Shown here piece after piece: positions 12,041 to 22,000 of a stretch of DNA of 64,000 nucleotides; the stretch's first letter is position 1; the number at the start of each line of letters is the position of its first letter. The stretch covers positions 12,040,670-12,104,669 of the forward strand of contig NC_037274.1 in the NCBI RefSeq assembly GCF_000002425.4. The letters are read 5' to 3'. Source of the stretch: Physcomitrium patens (Eukaryota; Streptophyta; Bryopsida; Funariales; Funariaceae). The notes below the pieces were generated by a model. It was not told the origin of the DNA and searched no databases. It saw only the letters and a list, made by a program, of their open reading frames with translations. Both the position numbers and the translations under genes were made by a program.

Positions 12041-12048
12041 TATATATT
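12041..12048 (+). promoter_or_regulatory. LTR TATA box
   Basis: TATATATT, conserved in both LTRs (the 3' copy is at about 17742..17749), follows the heat-shock-type array. Transcription would start about 25..35 bp downstream, which would define the U3/R boundary near 12075. Confidence 0.65.
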
Positions 12049-12228
12049 GGGATTGAGACTGAAGAGTTCTTCAGTCTCGACAACACATCTCTTGGAGCTC
12101 TAGCTCACTTCTATGGTGTTGTTCTCATCTGATTAATCTAGTTCTTGCCAGTTCTTCTTGAACTTCTTGTTAGATCTCGAGTCTGTATTTCTGTGTCTTT
12201 GATAGTTTGTCGAGACTGCACTCACCTC

Positions 12229-12243
12229 AGATATCAGAGCTAG
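12229..12243 (+). other. Primer-binding-site-like sequence (initiator Met tRNA type)
   Basis: AGATATCAGAGCTAG resembles the standard plant initiator-Met tRNA primer site TGGTATCAGAGC with two changes. It lies about 25 nt after the LTR end, farther than usual, so the real site could be another sequence closer to 12205. Confidence 0.5.
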
Positions 12244-12256
12244 TTTCTTCTTTATT

Positions 12257-12441
12257 AGAGTGCGGATTATCCCTCTGCTTGGAAGTGTACTAGCATTTTA
12301 GAGGTTGCGGATTACCCTCCTCTAAACTGATACTTCTTCTGTTACAATATTGGAGTCTTATTCTTCTTGGAGAAAGTGGATTACCCCTTTTTTTTGAAGC
12401 TCTTAAGGCATTTTAGAGGTTACGGAGTACCTTCCTCTAAA
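12257..12441 (+). promoter_or_regulatory. Leader with four stem-loops sharing one loop motif
   Basis: Four short inverted repeats enclose nearly the same loop: 12257..12276 (stem AGAG/CTCT, loop TGCGGATTATCC), 12297..12326 (TTTAGAGG/CCTCTAAA, loop TTGCGGATTACCCT), 12373..12390 (AAAG/CTTT, loop TGGATTACCC) and 12412..12441 (TTTAGAGG/CCTCTAAA, loop TTACGGAGTACCTT). Stems differ while the loop core GGATTACC is kept, which suggests RNA structure. A diverged copy with compensating stem changes is present in element B (23665..23694, minus). A role in packaging, dimerisation or translation is only a guess. Confidence 0.6.
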
Positions 12442-12509
12442 CCAATATTGTCTTCTTGTAGAGTCATTTCTGTCCTTCTCTTAGAATGGCCGGGGGCTAA
12501 GACATTAGT

Positions 12510-13511
12510 ATGACAGAAAGTTCGGAGTCCAAGTTAGATGCTATCATGAATGCCCTCGCTATGTTATCGCAAAGAACTGCAGAGATTGAAGGAGTCGTGG
12601 CAAGGCTTCATAATGATGGAGCATCTGGGATGGCACAATCTAGGTTGCACCAGCCTCAAACTTTTGCACTTGGAGAAGCAATTTTGCCTCAGGTTCGACA
12701 AGCACCGCTGGTTCTACAACATAAGGAGCCCCGAGTTAGCCTTCCGGACAAGTTTGATGGTACGCATTCCAAGTTTCGAGGATTCGTCAACCAAATCAGG
12801 TTGATAACAATTTTATAGCCCGAACACTATCCAACGGAGGAGTCACGTGTTGGGCTTGTTGGAACCTTACTTACATGATAAGTTCTATCATGGTTTCCTC
12901 CTTTGTTTGAGAAACGATCGTCCATACTAAACAACTTTGAAATCTTTTTGGAGGCGTTTGTAGAAGCATTTGGTGAACATGACAAGGTTCGATGGGCTAC
13001 AACAAAGATCCAGTCACTACGACAAGGGATGCTCTCTACATCAGTCTATGCATCAAACTTTAGGCAATTAGCATGCAACATCAATTGGGACAAAGAAGCG
13101 TTGATGAGTCAATTCTATTAGGGTTTAAGAGACGATGTGAAAGATTTGTTGTTAACTCTTCCTGATCCACAAATGCTGAACGAAGCTATTAGCCAAGCTA
13201 TGAAGTGCGATAACCGCCTATTCCAATGTCGCCAAGATCAATGTTCAAGACAACATACGGTTTGCCATGTCCCAACTATGTTGGCAAGCATCATGAATTC
13301 ACATTTAGAGGTAGAAGACATGCAAATTGATGCGATACGTGTCAAATCCCTTACTCTAGAAGAAAAAAAGCCGCGTATGGAGGAAGGTCTATGCTTGTAT
13401 TGCGGTGGAGAAGGCCACAAAGTTGGAAACTGCCCCAAGAAGCAAAATCGACATATTGTCAAGACTAGGGGCGCGTTTATTCAGGAAAACAAAGATGCCC
13501 AGCCACAATAG
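12510..13511 (+). pseudogene. Element A gag
   Basis: Nucleocapsid precursor of the retrotransposon, about 333 codons in one frame. A Met start (MTESSESKLDAIMNAL) is followed by the capsid-type region (VSLPDKFDGTHSKFRGFVNQI), a helical middle (RWATTKIQSLRQG), and one CCHC zinc knuckle, CLYCGGEGHKVGNC, at about 13388..13432, then a basic tail. In-frame stops at 12817..12819 and 13119..13121 and a damaged stretch around 12820..12900 break it. It ends at TAG 13509..13511, and pol continues in the -1 frame with overlap, so gag and pol were probably joined by -1 frameshifting or separate initiation. Confidence 0.85.
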
Positions 13512-13516
13512 GAACC

Positions 13517-14242
13517 GTGCGGCTGGACAGTGAAATATCGCAACAACAACCAGGTTCCTTTCTTTTCGCTCAACCTGTCCTTTGTTTTACAATTTCTTTA
13601 CTTATTGGCCTTCAGAAACTAAGAACCTTAGCATTATTGCTAGCATCTGTTTGTTTCTTAGATGAAGAATTTGTGAAGCATCATAAGATCCCTTTAGTAC
13701 AAAAATCCAAACCTGTTCACGTTGAGGTCATAGATGGGCGACCTTTATTGTTTGGTAGTGTCACCTATGAATCAGAACCTATAGAAGTGACGTTTAAGGG
13801 CCATAGTAGTCATATTATTTTCAATATTATTAGAACCCCATCAAATCCTGTTATTCTTGGTCTTTCCTCGTTGAAAAAGCATAACCCATCTATAGATTGG
13901 AAGTTGCAGAAGATGACCTTTCCCACAAAACCATCCAAGAGCAAATCTAGTAGAAAACCCCGAATAGAGAAATCCTTATTTATTGAAGCAAGAGTGTTTA
14001 TAAGATCGTCCAAGGAAGGCACATCATTTGTCATTTATGCGGCTCCAACTACTGGGGAGAAGATCTCGACAACAAGTATACCGGAGCAATATAAAGATTT
14101 TAAAGATGTGTTTCAAAAGAAAAATACCGACATGCTACCGGAACATAGACCATATGATTGCGCCATAGACTTACAGGAAGGAGCACAACCGCCTTTTGGT
14201 CCAATCTACAATCTATCGCAGACGGAGTTGGTGGAGTTATAG
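13517..14242 (+). pseudogene. Element A protease and start of reverse transcriptase
   Basis: Open for about 240 codons, in the frame used by the rest of pol. Retropepsin region at about 13617..13880: LLLASVCFLDEEFV replaces the usual hydrophobic-DSGA motif, so the catalytic Asp is lost. VILGLSSLKKHNPSIDW is the conserved downstream ILG...W strand. The linker leads to the start of the RT (YKDFKDVFQ, PEHRPYDCAIDL). Ends at a TAG at 14240..14242 within the RT entry helix (QTELVEL*KYIDK). Confidence 0.85.
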
Positions 14243-14959
14243 AAGTACATCGACAAGAATCTAGCCAAGAACTTCATCCGTCATTCAAAATCGTGGGCTA
14301 GAGCACCCATCATATTTGTGAAGAAGAAAGATGGCTCATTGCGGATGTGTGTGGACTATCGAGGTCTCAACAAGGTAACAAAGAAGAATCGTTACCCGTT
14401 ACCCTTGATTTTTGGTCTCTTAGAACAACTTGGACGTGCGAGGATTTTTACAAAAATTGATCTAAGGGGAGCTTACAACCTCATACGAATTAAGGAAGGA
14501 GATGAGTGGAAGACAGTGTTTCGTACAAGGTATGGCCATTTTGAGTATAATGTCATGCCCTTTGGTCTTACCAATGCTCCAGCGGTCTTTCAACATATGA
14601 TGAATGACATTTTCTGAGAGTACCTTGATGATTTTGTTGTCATCTATTTGGATGATATTTTGATATTCTCCAAAAATGAGGAAGAGCATAAAAAGCTCGT
14701 TCATTTGGTCTTGGAGAAACTACGCGAGCGAGGACTATATGCCAAGTTGGAGAAGTATTTATTTCACCAAATAGAGATGGAGTTTTTAGGGTTCGTTGCA
14801 ACTACAGAAGGCTTGAAGATGGATCCCAAGAAGGTGGAAGCAATCGTGTCCTGGGAGGTTCCGAAGACGGTGAGAGACGTACAATGCTTTCTTGGCTTTC
14901 CCAACTTCTATCGGATCTTCATTAAGAATTACTCTCAAGTTGCTGCTCCTCTCATTTGA
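14243..14959 (+). pseudogene. Element A reverse transcriptase
   Basis: RNA-dependent DNA polymerase of Ty3/gypsy type. In order: [29 protein letters not shown] with the first catalytic Asp, [13 protein letters not shown], and the YLDD box (IYLDDILIFS at about 14645..14675), then the thumb FLGFVATTEGLKMDPKKVEAI. It is broken by TGA at 14615..14617 (before EYLDD) and TGA at 14957..14959 (before LTCKD). Both fall where relatives carry arginine, and CGA to TGA explains them. Otherwise the domain is complete and in one frame. Confidence 0.92.
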
Positions 14960-15460
14960 TTGACATGCAAGGATAAGCTGGAATGGAGATCTCTAGGGGA
15001 GAAGGCGTTTCAAGACCTAAAAATCACATTTACTACGGCTCCAATCTTGGTACACCCAGACTTTACAAAGGCCTTTTATTTAGAAATTGATGCTTTGGAT
15101 TTTGCTTTGAGAGCTGTACTTTCACAAATGGTAGAAGACAAGAAGCTCCATCTAGTTGCATTCTATTCTCGAAAGTTCTCTGCTGCTGAAATCAATTATA
15201 AGATCCACGATAAGGAACTTCTTGCTATAGTGGATTCTTTCCAAGAATGGCGTCATTTTCTTGAAGGAGCTGCACACCTAGTGACCGTATACACAGATCA
15301 CAAGAATTTGGAGTATTTCATGTCGGCTCAAGTTCTAAATTGACGTCAAGCTCGGTGGAGTATGTTGCTATCTAGGTTTGATTTTGTTATCATTTATCGA
15401 CCTGGAAAGCAGGAAGGACTATCTGATGCCTTATCGAGGAGATCGTATCTTGTACCAAAG
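14960..15460 (+). pseudogene. Element A RNase H
   Basis: RNase H1-like domain that removes the RNA strand during reverse transcription. Visible motifs: FYLEIDALDFALRAVL (first acidic residue), FYSRKFSAAEINYKIHDKELLAIV (the conserved E), VTVYTDHKNLEYF (TDH), then FDFVIIYRPGKQEGLSDALSR, the standard end of the domain. A TGA at 15341..15343, again at an expected arginine, interrupts it. Confidence 0.9.
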
Positions 15461-16600
15461 GCTAGAGAAGCAGCGTTTGATCAACAATATATGACGTTGT
15501 TGAAGCCAGAGCAATTTTGGCTTTGCGCTACTATTGTGCCAATTGATGCTGACTTCTTGAATCAGGTACGTGCCGTGACCATTAAAGATTTAATAGCCAT
15601 TAATATCAAGCAACGTGCCAATGACAACAAATTCAAGGTGGAGGGAGATCTTTTATACTATGAAGAGCAGTTGTATATCCCAAAAGGACCAGCACGACTC
15701 CGAGTTCTTCAATCTCGTCATGATTTTCCAGCTGCGGGACATTTTGGATTCAACAAGACCTTGGGGATTATTTCTCGAGATTTTTGGTGGCTCCAAATGT
15801 GGAAGGATGTGAAAGATTTTGTCCTCTCCTACGACATCTGTTCAAGATCCAAGAATCCTTGACATCGCCTTTATAGACTCCTACAGCCATTGCCGATTCC
15901 ACCTCGACCATGGTCTTCAGTTTCCATGGACTTCATCATGGACCTTCTATCATCAAACTCATTTGACAGCATCTTTGTCGTGGTAGATCGGCTTACAAAG
16001 ATGGCGCACTTTGTTCCTTGCAAGAAGACATCGTCCAGTGAAGTCACAACAAGGCCCTTCTCGATAATGTTTATCGATTTCATGGACTACCAGATGATAT
16101 CGTATCAGATCGAGGAACCCAGTTCGTATCAAAGTTTTGGAGATCTCTCTTTGAGATACTGAAGGTGGATATCAAGCTTTCTTCGGCTTTTCATCCTCAA
16201 ACTGAAGGCCAAACGGAACTGATGAACTAAGTCTTAGAATAATACTTATAATGCAGTATCAACTATCAGCAAGACGATTGGACCACATATCTGTCGCTAA
16301 TCGAGTTTTTATATAACAACACCCTCCATGCGTCGACTCAATATATACAATTCTTTTCCAACTATGGATATCATCCGAAGCTTGATTTATTGAGTCCGTC
16401 AACAAATAACAATCCTGCAACTAAAAGATTTGCGAAACAACTAGCAGAGCTTCAAAATACGTTGAAGCTTCAATTACAATCCGCTCAAGAATCTTACAAG
16501 GCGTCTGCAGATAGATTTTGGAATCAAGCACCTACTTTCAAAATTAGAGATAAAGCATGGCTTCTTCGATAGAATATCAAGACCAAGCGACTATGTGATA
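15461..16600 (+). pseudogene. Element A integrase
   Basis: DDE integrase. The H2C2 zinc-binding module includes SRHDFPAAGHFG and YDICSRSKNP near 15715..15857; the second Cys of the CxxC pair is read as Ser. The catalytic core begins [11 protein letters not shown] (first Asp), followed by [14 protein letters not shown]. The region of the second Asp (SDRGTQF in relatives) is out of frame near 16100, and the E region (TEGQTE) is at about 16195..16220. Stops at 15860..15862 (TGA) and about 16162, a frameshift between 16162 and 16390 and several later stops inactivate it. The C-terminal part (SYKASADRFWNQAPTFKIRDKAWLL) runs in frame 1. Confidence 0.85.
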
Positions 16601-16649
16601 AGTTGGACTATTGAAGATTGGGACCATTTATCATCTAGAAGCAAATCAA

Positions 16650-16975
16650 TCTAGTGGCGTACCATCTAGAATTACCGGCTTCTATGAAGGTACATTCAGT
16701 CTTTCATGTTTCTCTGTTAGAGCCTTTTCGAGAGCCGTCTTTTCTTAGAAGAGTACAATGTCCGCCACCTAGTATTGAGATCGAGAACCACGAGGAATAC
16801 AAGGTTGAAAAGGTACTGGATTCACGGCGAAGGTAGAGCAAGTTGGAGTATCTTGTTCATTGGTGCAGCTACGACATTAATGAGTGAACGTGGGAGCCAA
16901 CTGAAAATCTCGCCAATGTGCTGCAAAAGGTACAAGAGTTTTATCAACAACATCCTCATAAACATAAGCAGGTTC
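16650..16975 (+). pseudogene. Element A integrase tail with chromodomain
   Basis: After the [13 protein letters not shown] motif that ends chromoviral integrases comes [14 protein letters not shown], then LEYLVHWCSYDINE and TWEPTENLANV: the three-strand plus helix pattern of a chromodomain, which steers integration toward modified histone tails. Two in-frame stops (TAG after SRRR, TGA before TWEP) break it. This places A, and by similarity B and C, in the chromovirus branch. Confidence 0.85.
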
Positions 16976-17114
16976 GATGATAGCTTCCTTCTGAAGCTTG
17001 CTCATCCAAGAATATAAGAAAGGGGGAGAGCACCACCAAAATTCGTAGTTGATGTAGTTATTTTCTCCAAGATAAAATAGAATTTTTTTAGTAGCCATAG
17101 TTTGGTCTTCTGAT

Positions 17115-17438
17115 ATGGATAGCCAAGAGATAGATACTATGCCAGTCAAATTATCTCAACCGACTAGCTCACGAAGGCGACCCCGAGATGAAGAATTACC
17201 TACACCACGACGACGAAGGAGGATACCGAGTAATCGATCACTGGTGATTGTATTTGAGTCCGAGCCTGCTTACGATGGTCAGCTAAAAGGCGTGTTTGCA
17301 GGACAATTTCATAATGAGGACACGGAAGTTCATGCTTGGTCAGAAGTTGAAAGAGTGGGCCACTACCGTTGGCTTCAAGGACCGATGAACCACTTACCTC
17401 GTGAACAACAGTTGGAGTTCATAGCAGACGTTATGTGA
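17115..17438 (+). CDS. Small extra ORF of element A, unknown function
   Basis: 107 codons, uninterrupted although nearly every other frame of the element has stops. It starts with ATG shortly after the chromodomain and ends about 60 bp before the polypurine tract. The N-terminal third is highly basic (SSRRRPRDEE, then PRRRRRIPSNR), resembling a nuclear-localisation or nucleic-acid-binding stretch. The rest (LVIVFESEPAYDGQLKG, EVERVGHYRWLQGPMN) is globular-looking with several Trp and Tyr. I recognise no family. It could be a separate accessory protein or the end of the pol polyprotein after lost stops. Confidence 0.5.
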   Translation: MDSQEIDTMPVKLSQPTSSRRRPRDEELPTPRRRRRIPSNRSLVIVFESEPAYDGQLKGVFAGQFHNEDTEVHAWSEVERVGHYRWLQGPMNHLPREQQLEFIADVM

Positions 17439-17500
17439 CAGATCTTCATTTTCTTGTGTTGGTACTGATCAACAACATTGCTTCTCAAAGACCTTGAAGC

Positions 17501-17515
17501 TAAAGGAGGGGGTGA
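17501..17515 (+). other. Element A polypurine tract
   Basis: TAAAGGAGGGGGTGA lies directly before the TG of the 3' LTR, the expected place and composition for the plus-strand primer. Confidence 0.85.
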
Positions 17516-17907
17516 TGTTAGGAACATAATCCTTAGAACCTTCTAAAGACAAGTTTCTAGAACCTTCTAGAAGCAAGTCTCTGGAACCTTCTAGAAGATT
17601 CTTAGTTGGTAGAAGATATTAGGGACATAGTCCTTAGAACCTTCTAGAGATAAGTTTCTAGAACCTTCTAGAAGCAAGTCTCTGGAACCTTCTAGAAGCT
17701 TCCTAGTTGATAGAAGTTGCTTGAAAAGCTTCCTAAATAGAAGTATATATTGGAATCGAGGTTGAAGAGTTCTTCAATCTTGACAATACATCTCTTGGAG
17801 CTCTAGCTCACTTCTCTGGTGTTGTTCTCATCTGATTAATCTAGTTCTTGCCAGTTCTTCTTGAACTTCTTGTTAGATCTCGAGTCTGTATTTTTATATC
17901 CGTGACA
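17516..17907 (+). repeat. Element A 3' LTR
   Basis: TGTTAGGAAC...CCGTGACA, 392 bp, same length as the 5' copy. It keeps the duplicated U3 block and heat-shock-type arrays at 17555..17572, 17584..17596, 17656..17673 and 17685..17702. The target duplication AATTA follows at 17908..17912. Confidence 0.93.
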
Positions 17908-18640
17908 AATTATGTAATATATATTTAAGATTAAAATCTCTTTGACACCACTCTTATAGACTTTTCCAACCATTATCAATACTAAAATAACCATGGTCTT
18001 ATGTTTCTATGGATTTCATCATAGATCTTCAAGTTTTAAGTTCTTATGATTCTATATTTGTGATAGTAGATTATTTAATTAAGATAGCATATTTTTTATC
18101 ATATATAAAATCTATTATAAATAAAGAAATAACTAATTTATTATAAGAATATTTATTGCCATCACAAATTATCAAAGAATATTATATCAAATAGATGAAT
18201 CTAATTTATATTAAGGTTAAAAAAATATCTTTTAAGATATTGAAGATAGATATAAATTAATCTTTAAATTTTTTATTTGGTAGAATTTTTCATAATAATA
18301 AAATATATTCTTCTATTTAACATATATATATTTTTATTAATTATGATTATTATCAATAATTTAATAATTTTGAGTTTGTAAAAATTTATATTATTTTAAC
18401 AAAAGCTCTTGTATATTATTCATTAGAGCTATATGCAATAATAAAGACACATTTAAAAAAATTTAAGAACAACAAATGATCAATATAAATGCCTATTGTA
18501 AAGTTCAACCTCAATTCTACATTGATGATTAACTATAATTACTTCATTGTAATATTAAGACTATTTGTTCTTATGACAAATTGGATTACTATGAACTTAG
18601 ATAATTTCCTATTTGTATATTTCAATAGGAAAATTCTAGC
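17908..18640 (+). mobile_element. Element C, right part (integrase remnant)
   Basis: Sequence resumes exactly where 11812 left off. 17915..18070 aligns with the integrase core of A (CPW-like start, 'ccatggtctt', 'tctatggatttcatcatagat', 'gatagtagatt'), and 18420..18630 aligns with the integrase tail of A ('aaattggattactatgaactta' against 'aagttggactattgaag'). All frames are broken. It ends against the LTR of element B. Confidence 0.8.
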
Positions 18641-18872
18641 AAGTCTCATTCTTTGCAATCTTAGAAAGCTTCCCAAAAAAATTCTTTAATTCTTTTAGAA
18701 CTTTCTAAAATCTAATAGAATATTTTAAAAATCTTCTAAAACTTTCTAAAATATTTTAAGACTTTTTGAGAATCTTCTATTAGGATATTTTAAAAATCTT
18801 TTAGAACCTCTTAGAACTTAATATAATATTTTAAAAATATTCTTAAAATCTTCTTGTTGGATGTTTGTAATA
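18641..18872 (-). repeat. Element B 3' LTR, truncated
   Basis: The U3 end is recognisable: 'cttgttggatgtttgtaata' at the inner boundary, preceded by a run of degenerate TTCTAGAA-like units. It matches 24030..24268 and 190..352. The R/U5 part seen in the 5' LTR is absent, so this LTR was cut at or near its junction with element C. Confidence 0.65.
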
Positions 18873-19319
18873 TCATCTTCCCTTCTAATTCCAAGTTCTA
18901 CAAGGAGCATTGATTCTACATTTGCAATAGAACAACCAAAGCTTAAGCATCATCTTGAAGATTTTTTTATTTGAATTGACTATAGCATTGGCATTTCCGC
19001 CCTCAAAAAAGTCTAGCTTCATCTTGAAGATGATCTTATAAAGGTTGTAAAAGCTAGAATGGTTGATTTGACAACAATGATAAAGATAGCTTTTACTCTA
19101 ACTCTACTTTGAGATTTATGGTCTAAAAACATTCCAACTCGGCATATTAGATAATAAATTAGATATATTATTTTTTAAGGTTGTCATGAGCAATATATAC
19201 TTTTTTTTGTTATATATAATATCCTAGTAGTAGCTTCATATAGAAGTCATCCTAAAATAGGTTTAAATTTTTGAGGATAACATTGATGAAACTCTAATAT
19301 CTTTTATGATGCATGAATT

Positions 19320-19470
19320 AGATTTTTTGCTAGTTCTCACATATACTCATTGATATTGTAGCCATGCAAATAAATAAAATACTCTAAATTGCCTCTTCTT
19401 TATCAAGAATCAAAGATCTTTTCTATTTCATATTCAACAAGATTATCTATTTCAATATAAAGTATTTTTC
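19320..19470 (-). pseudogene. Element B chromodomain remnant
   Basis: Minus-strand reading gives EYEIEKIFDS, then GNLEYFIYLHGYNINEY, the same pattern as the chromodomain of A ([25 protein letters not shown]), with two stops between. It confirms that B belongs to the same chromoviral group. Confidence 0.7.
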
Positions 19471-19849
19471 CTAAAATAGTTGATTATAAATAATTCTTTA
19501 AGAGAGAAACATAAAAGACTAGGTATATTTTCATAGATGTTGGTAGTTCCAACCAATAAGTCACTATTTTGATTTTCTTTTGAATATAAAATGGCTCCAA
19601 TCTTTAGTAGTCCAACTTATTGCAAGGTTAATTAGTCTTGTTATTTTGTCAAAGAAGCCATACTTTATCTCTAATTTTAAAATCACAAAATTCTATTCTA
19701 ATTTTTTTTTGAAGATATTTTGTAAGGATCTCAAGTTGCTTATAAATGAAACTTTAAAGTTGTCCGAAGCTGTAATAATTATTTTGCAAGATCTTCATCT
19801 ACTAAATTTTCATCTTATGATGTATGTAACAAATTAAGCTTTGGATGAT

Positions 19850-20500
19850 AACCATAATTATCATAAAATGGTGTTTATTAAATAAAAGCATGAAAAGTAT
19901 TATTATAAGTAAACTTAGCTAAAGATAAATATAAGGTCTAATCATCTTATTAATAGTTGATAATATATTATAAATATTGCTCCAAAACTTGATTCACTTG
20001 TTTTATTTGACCATTGATTTGACAATGGAAGGCAACAAAAAGTTTGATATCTACTTTCAATATCTCAAAAAAAGATTTCTAAAACTTTAATATTAATCAA
20101 GGTCCTCGATCAAAAATGATGTCATTAGATACACTATAATATTAATATATATTTTCAAAAAAGAGCCTTATTGTTTCTTCTTCAAAAAATTTTCTTTTGC
20201 TTAAGACAAAATATGCCATCTTTTTAAATCAATTCACAATAATATAGAAAGTATTAAATATAGCTGATGGTAGCATATCAGTGACAAAATCTATTAAAAG
20301 TAAAGACCATGGCTACTTTCAAACTTGTAGTAGCTGTAGAAGTTTATAATGGCAATGTGAAGAATTTTTAGATCTGAAACAAATATCACATAAGAAGAAA
20401 AAGTCGTTCATGGTCTTTCACATTTGAAGCCACTAAAAATCTCAAGAGATAAGTTCTAATGTTTTGTTAAATCTAAAATATCCTATGATTAAGAAATTAT
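19850..20500 (-). pseudogene. Element B integrase remnant
   Basis: Recognised by colinearity and by fragments matching the integrase of A ('accatggctactttcaaact' at about 20308, the complement of the CPW/SVSMDF region, and the zinc-binding region at about 20360..20450). No catalytic residue can be assigned safely. Confidence 0.55.
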
Positions 20501-20839
20501 AACAAGATTAAAGTGCACAAGTTGTGTTGATTCATTTAGAGTATATAAATGATCTTCAAAATAAAAAAGATCTTTATTAAACTTTAACTTGTCATAGTTA
20601 AGGCATTATTCAATATTATAAATTAATAAATATTTAGCTCAAGCTATACAAATTTATTCAAAAAAACTTAAATTAATACATATAACCATAGAAATAGCAC
20701 AAAGATAAAAAAAATTTGGCTTCAAAAAAGTTATATATTGCTAATCAAATACTATTACTCCAGTCTTAAGAGAAAGATATGATATTCTTCATAAAGCATT
20801 TGACAGTCCTTGCTTCTTTTCTAATCGATATATAATCAT

Positions 20840-21080
20840 AAAATCAAAACAAGATAATGACATATTTCAACAAGCTTAGCGGTGATTCAAAACTTGAGCT
20901 GATATAAAATATATAGTCATACAATGGCATCACTTGTTAGAAGGTGCTATACATTATATGACTATCTATAATAGTACAACTCTTAATACAAAGTCAAAAG
21001 CATCAATCTTCAAAAAGAAGGCCTTTGTGAAATTTGGATGTATTAAGATTAGACTTATAGTAAAAATTACCTTCAAATCT
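20840..21080 (-). pseudogene. Element B RNase H remnant
   Basis: Minus-strand text near 20830..20860 reads FDFMIIYRL-like, matching SRFDFVIIYRPG of A. The FYL-D and KEL regions follow at 20940..21040. Broken in all frames. Confidence 0.55.
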
Positions 21081-21349
21081 TGAAAAGTCCTTTGTGCTTG
21101 AAATTTCTATTCTAATTTGTCTTTGGATATCAACCAAATCAAAGAAGTAGCAACTTGGAAATAATTTTTGATAAATATTCAGTATTAATTAGCAAATCCA
21201 AGCAAACATTATACATCTCATATTGTCTTTGGAGTTGTTTACTTGGTTACAACTTGAACTTTATTTGGATCCATCAACAAGCCTTCATTAGATATAATAT
21301 ATCCAAGAAATTCTACTTTTGGCTAATGGAATATATATTTTTCTAATTT

Positions 21350-22000
21350 GGCATATAATCCTACATCTTGTAATTTTTGTAAGAGTAATCTCACATGTTT
21401 TTTTTATTTTTTTAAAAATCTTTGAATAGATTAAGATTTCATCAAGATAAAATACAACAAACTTATCTAAAAAATCTTAAAGAGCATCATTCATCAAATG
21501 TTAGAATATGATTGAATCATTTGTCAATCCAAAAGATATGACATTATATTTAAAATGTCTATAATTTATCCAAAATATTATCTTTTATTCATCTCTTTCT
21601 TTAATATGTACAAAATTATATGTTCAACAAAGATCTATTCTAGTATAGATATTGGCTTGACCAAGTTGCTCTAAAAGCTCTAATATCAATGATAATGGAT
21701 AATAATTCTTCACTGTTATTTAGTTGAGGTTGCAATAATTAATACACATTTGCAAAGATCTATTTTTTTCTTTATGATAAGTATTAGTGCATTTGTTGGA
21801 GATTTAAAATATCAAATAAAGTTCTTTGCAAGTTTTTTGTCAATATAATCTTTCAATATCAAAAGTTGATTTTATGATAGATTGTAGATTGGACTAAATA
21901 GTTTTTGAGCCTTTTTTTGATGATTGTTGATACAATCATATAGTTGATACTCCAATAATATGTCAATATTCTTTTTTTTAAAGATATCTTAAAACTTCTT
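21350..22000 (-). pseudogene. Element B reverse transcriptase remnant
   Basis: Minus-strand text at 21640..21750 reads as NYYPLSLILELLEQLGQANI, the counterpart of [20 protein letters not shown] in A. The thumb and YLDD region lie at about 21380..21560. Many stops; clearly inactive. Confidence 0.7.

Larger units (their letters stand above)
11813..12204 (+). repeat. Element A 5' LTR
   Basis: Begins TGTTAGGGAC and ends ...TTTGATA, where the 3' LTR has the expected ...GTGACA; the terminal CA has become TA. U3 holds a near-perfect tandem duplication of about 100 bp (11815..11914 and 11915..12010), followed by a TATA box at 12041. Length matches the 3' LTR exactly. Confidence 0.93.
11813..17907 (+). 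mobile_element. Element A: full-length chromodomain-type Ty3/gypsy retrotransposon
   Basis: 6095-bp element with order LTR, leader, gag, protease, reverse transcriptase, RNase H, integrase, chromodomain, small extra ORF, polypurine tract, LTR: the Ty3/gypsy chromovirus order. Both LTRs are 392 bp and differ at about 25 positions by my count, mostly transitions. It sits in element C with a 5-bp AATTA duplication. Coding frames are broken mostly by single stop codons rather than large deletions, so it inserted later than the surrounding C and B copies but is no longer autonomous. Confidence 0.95.
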
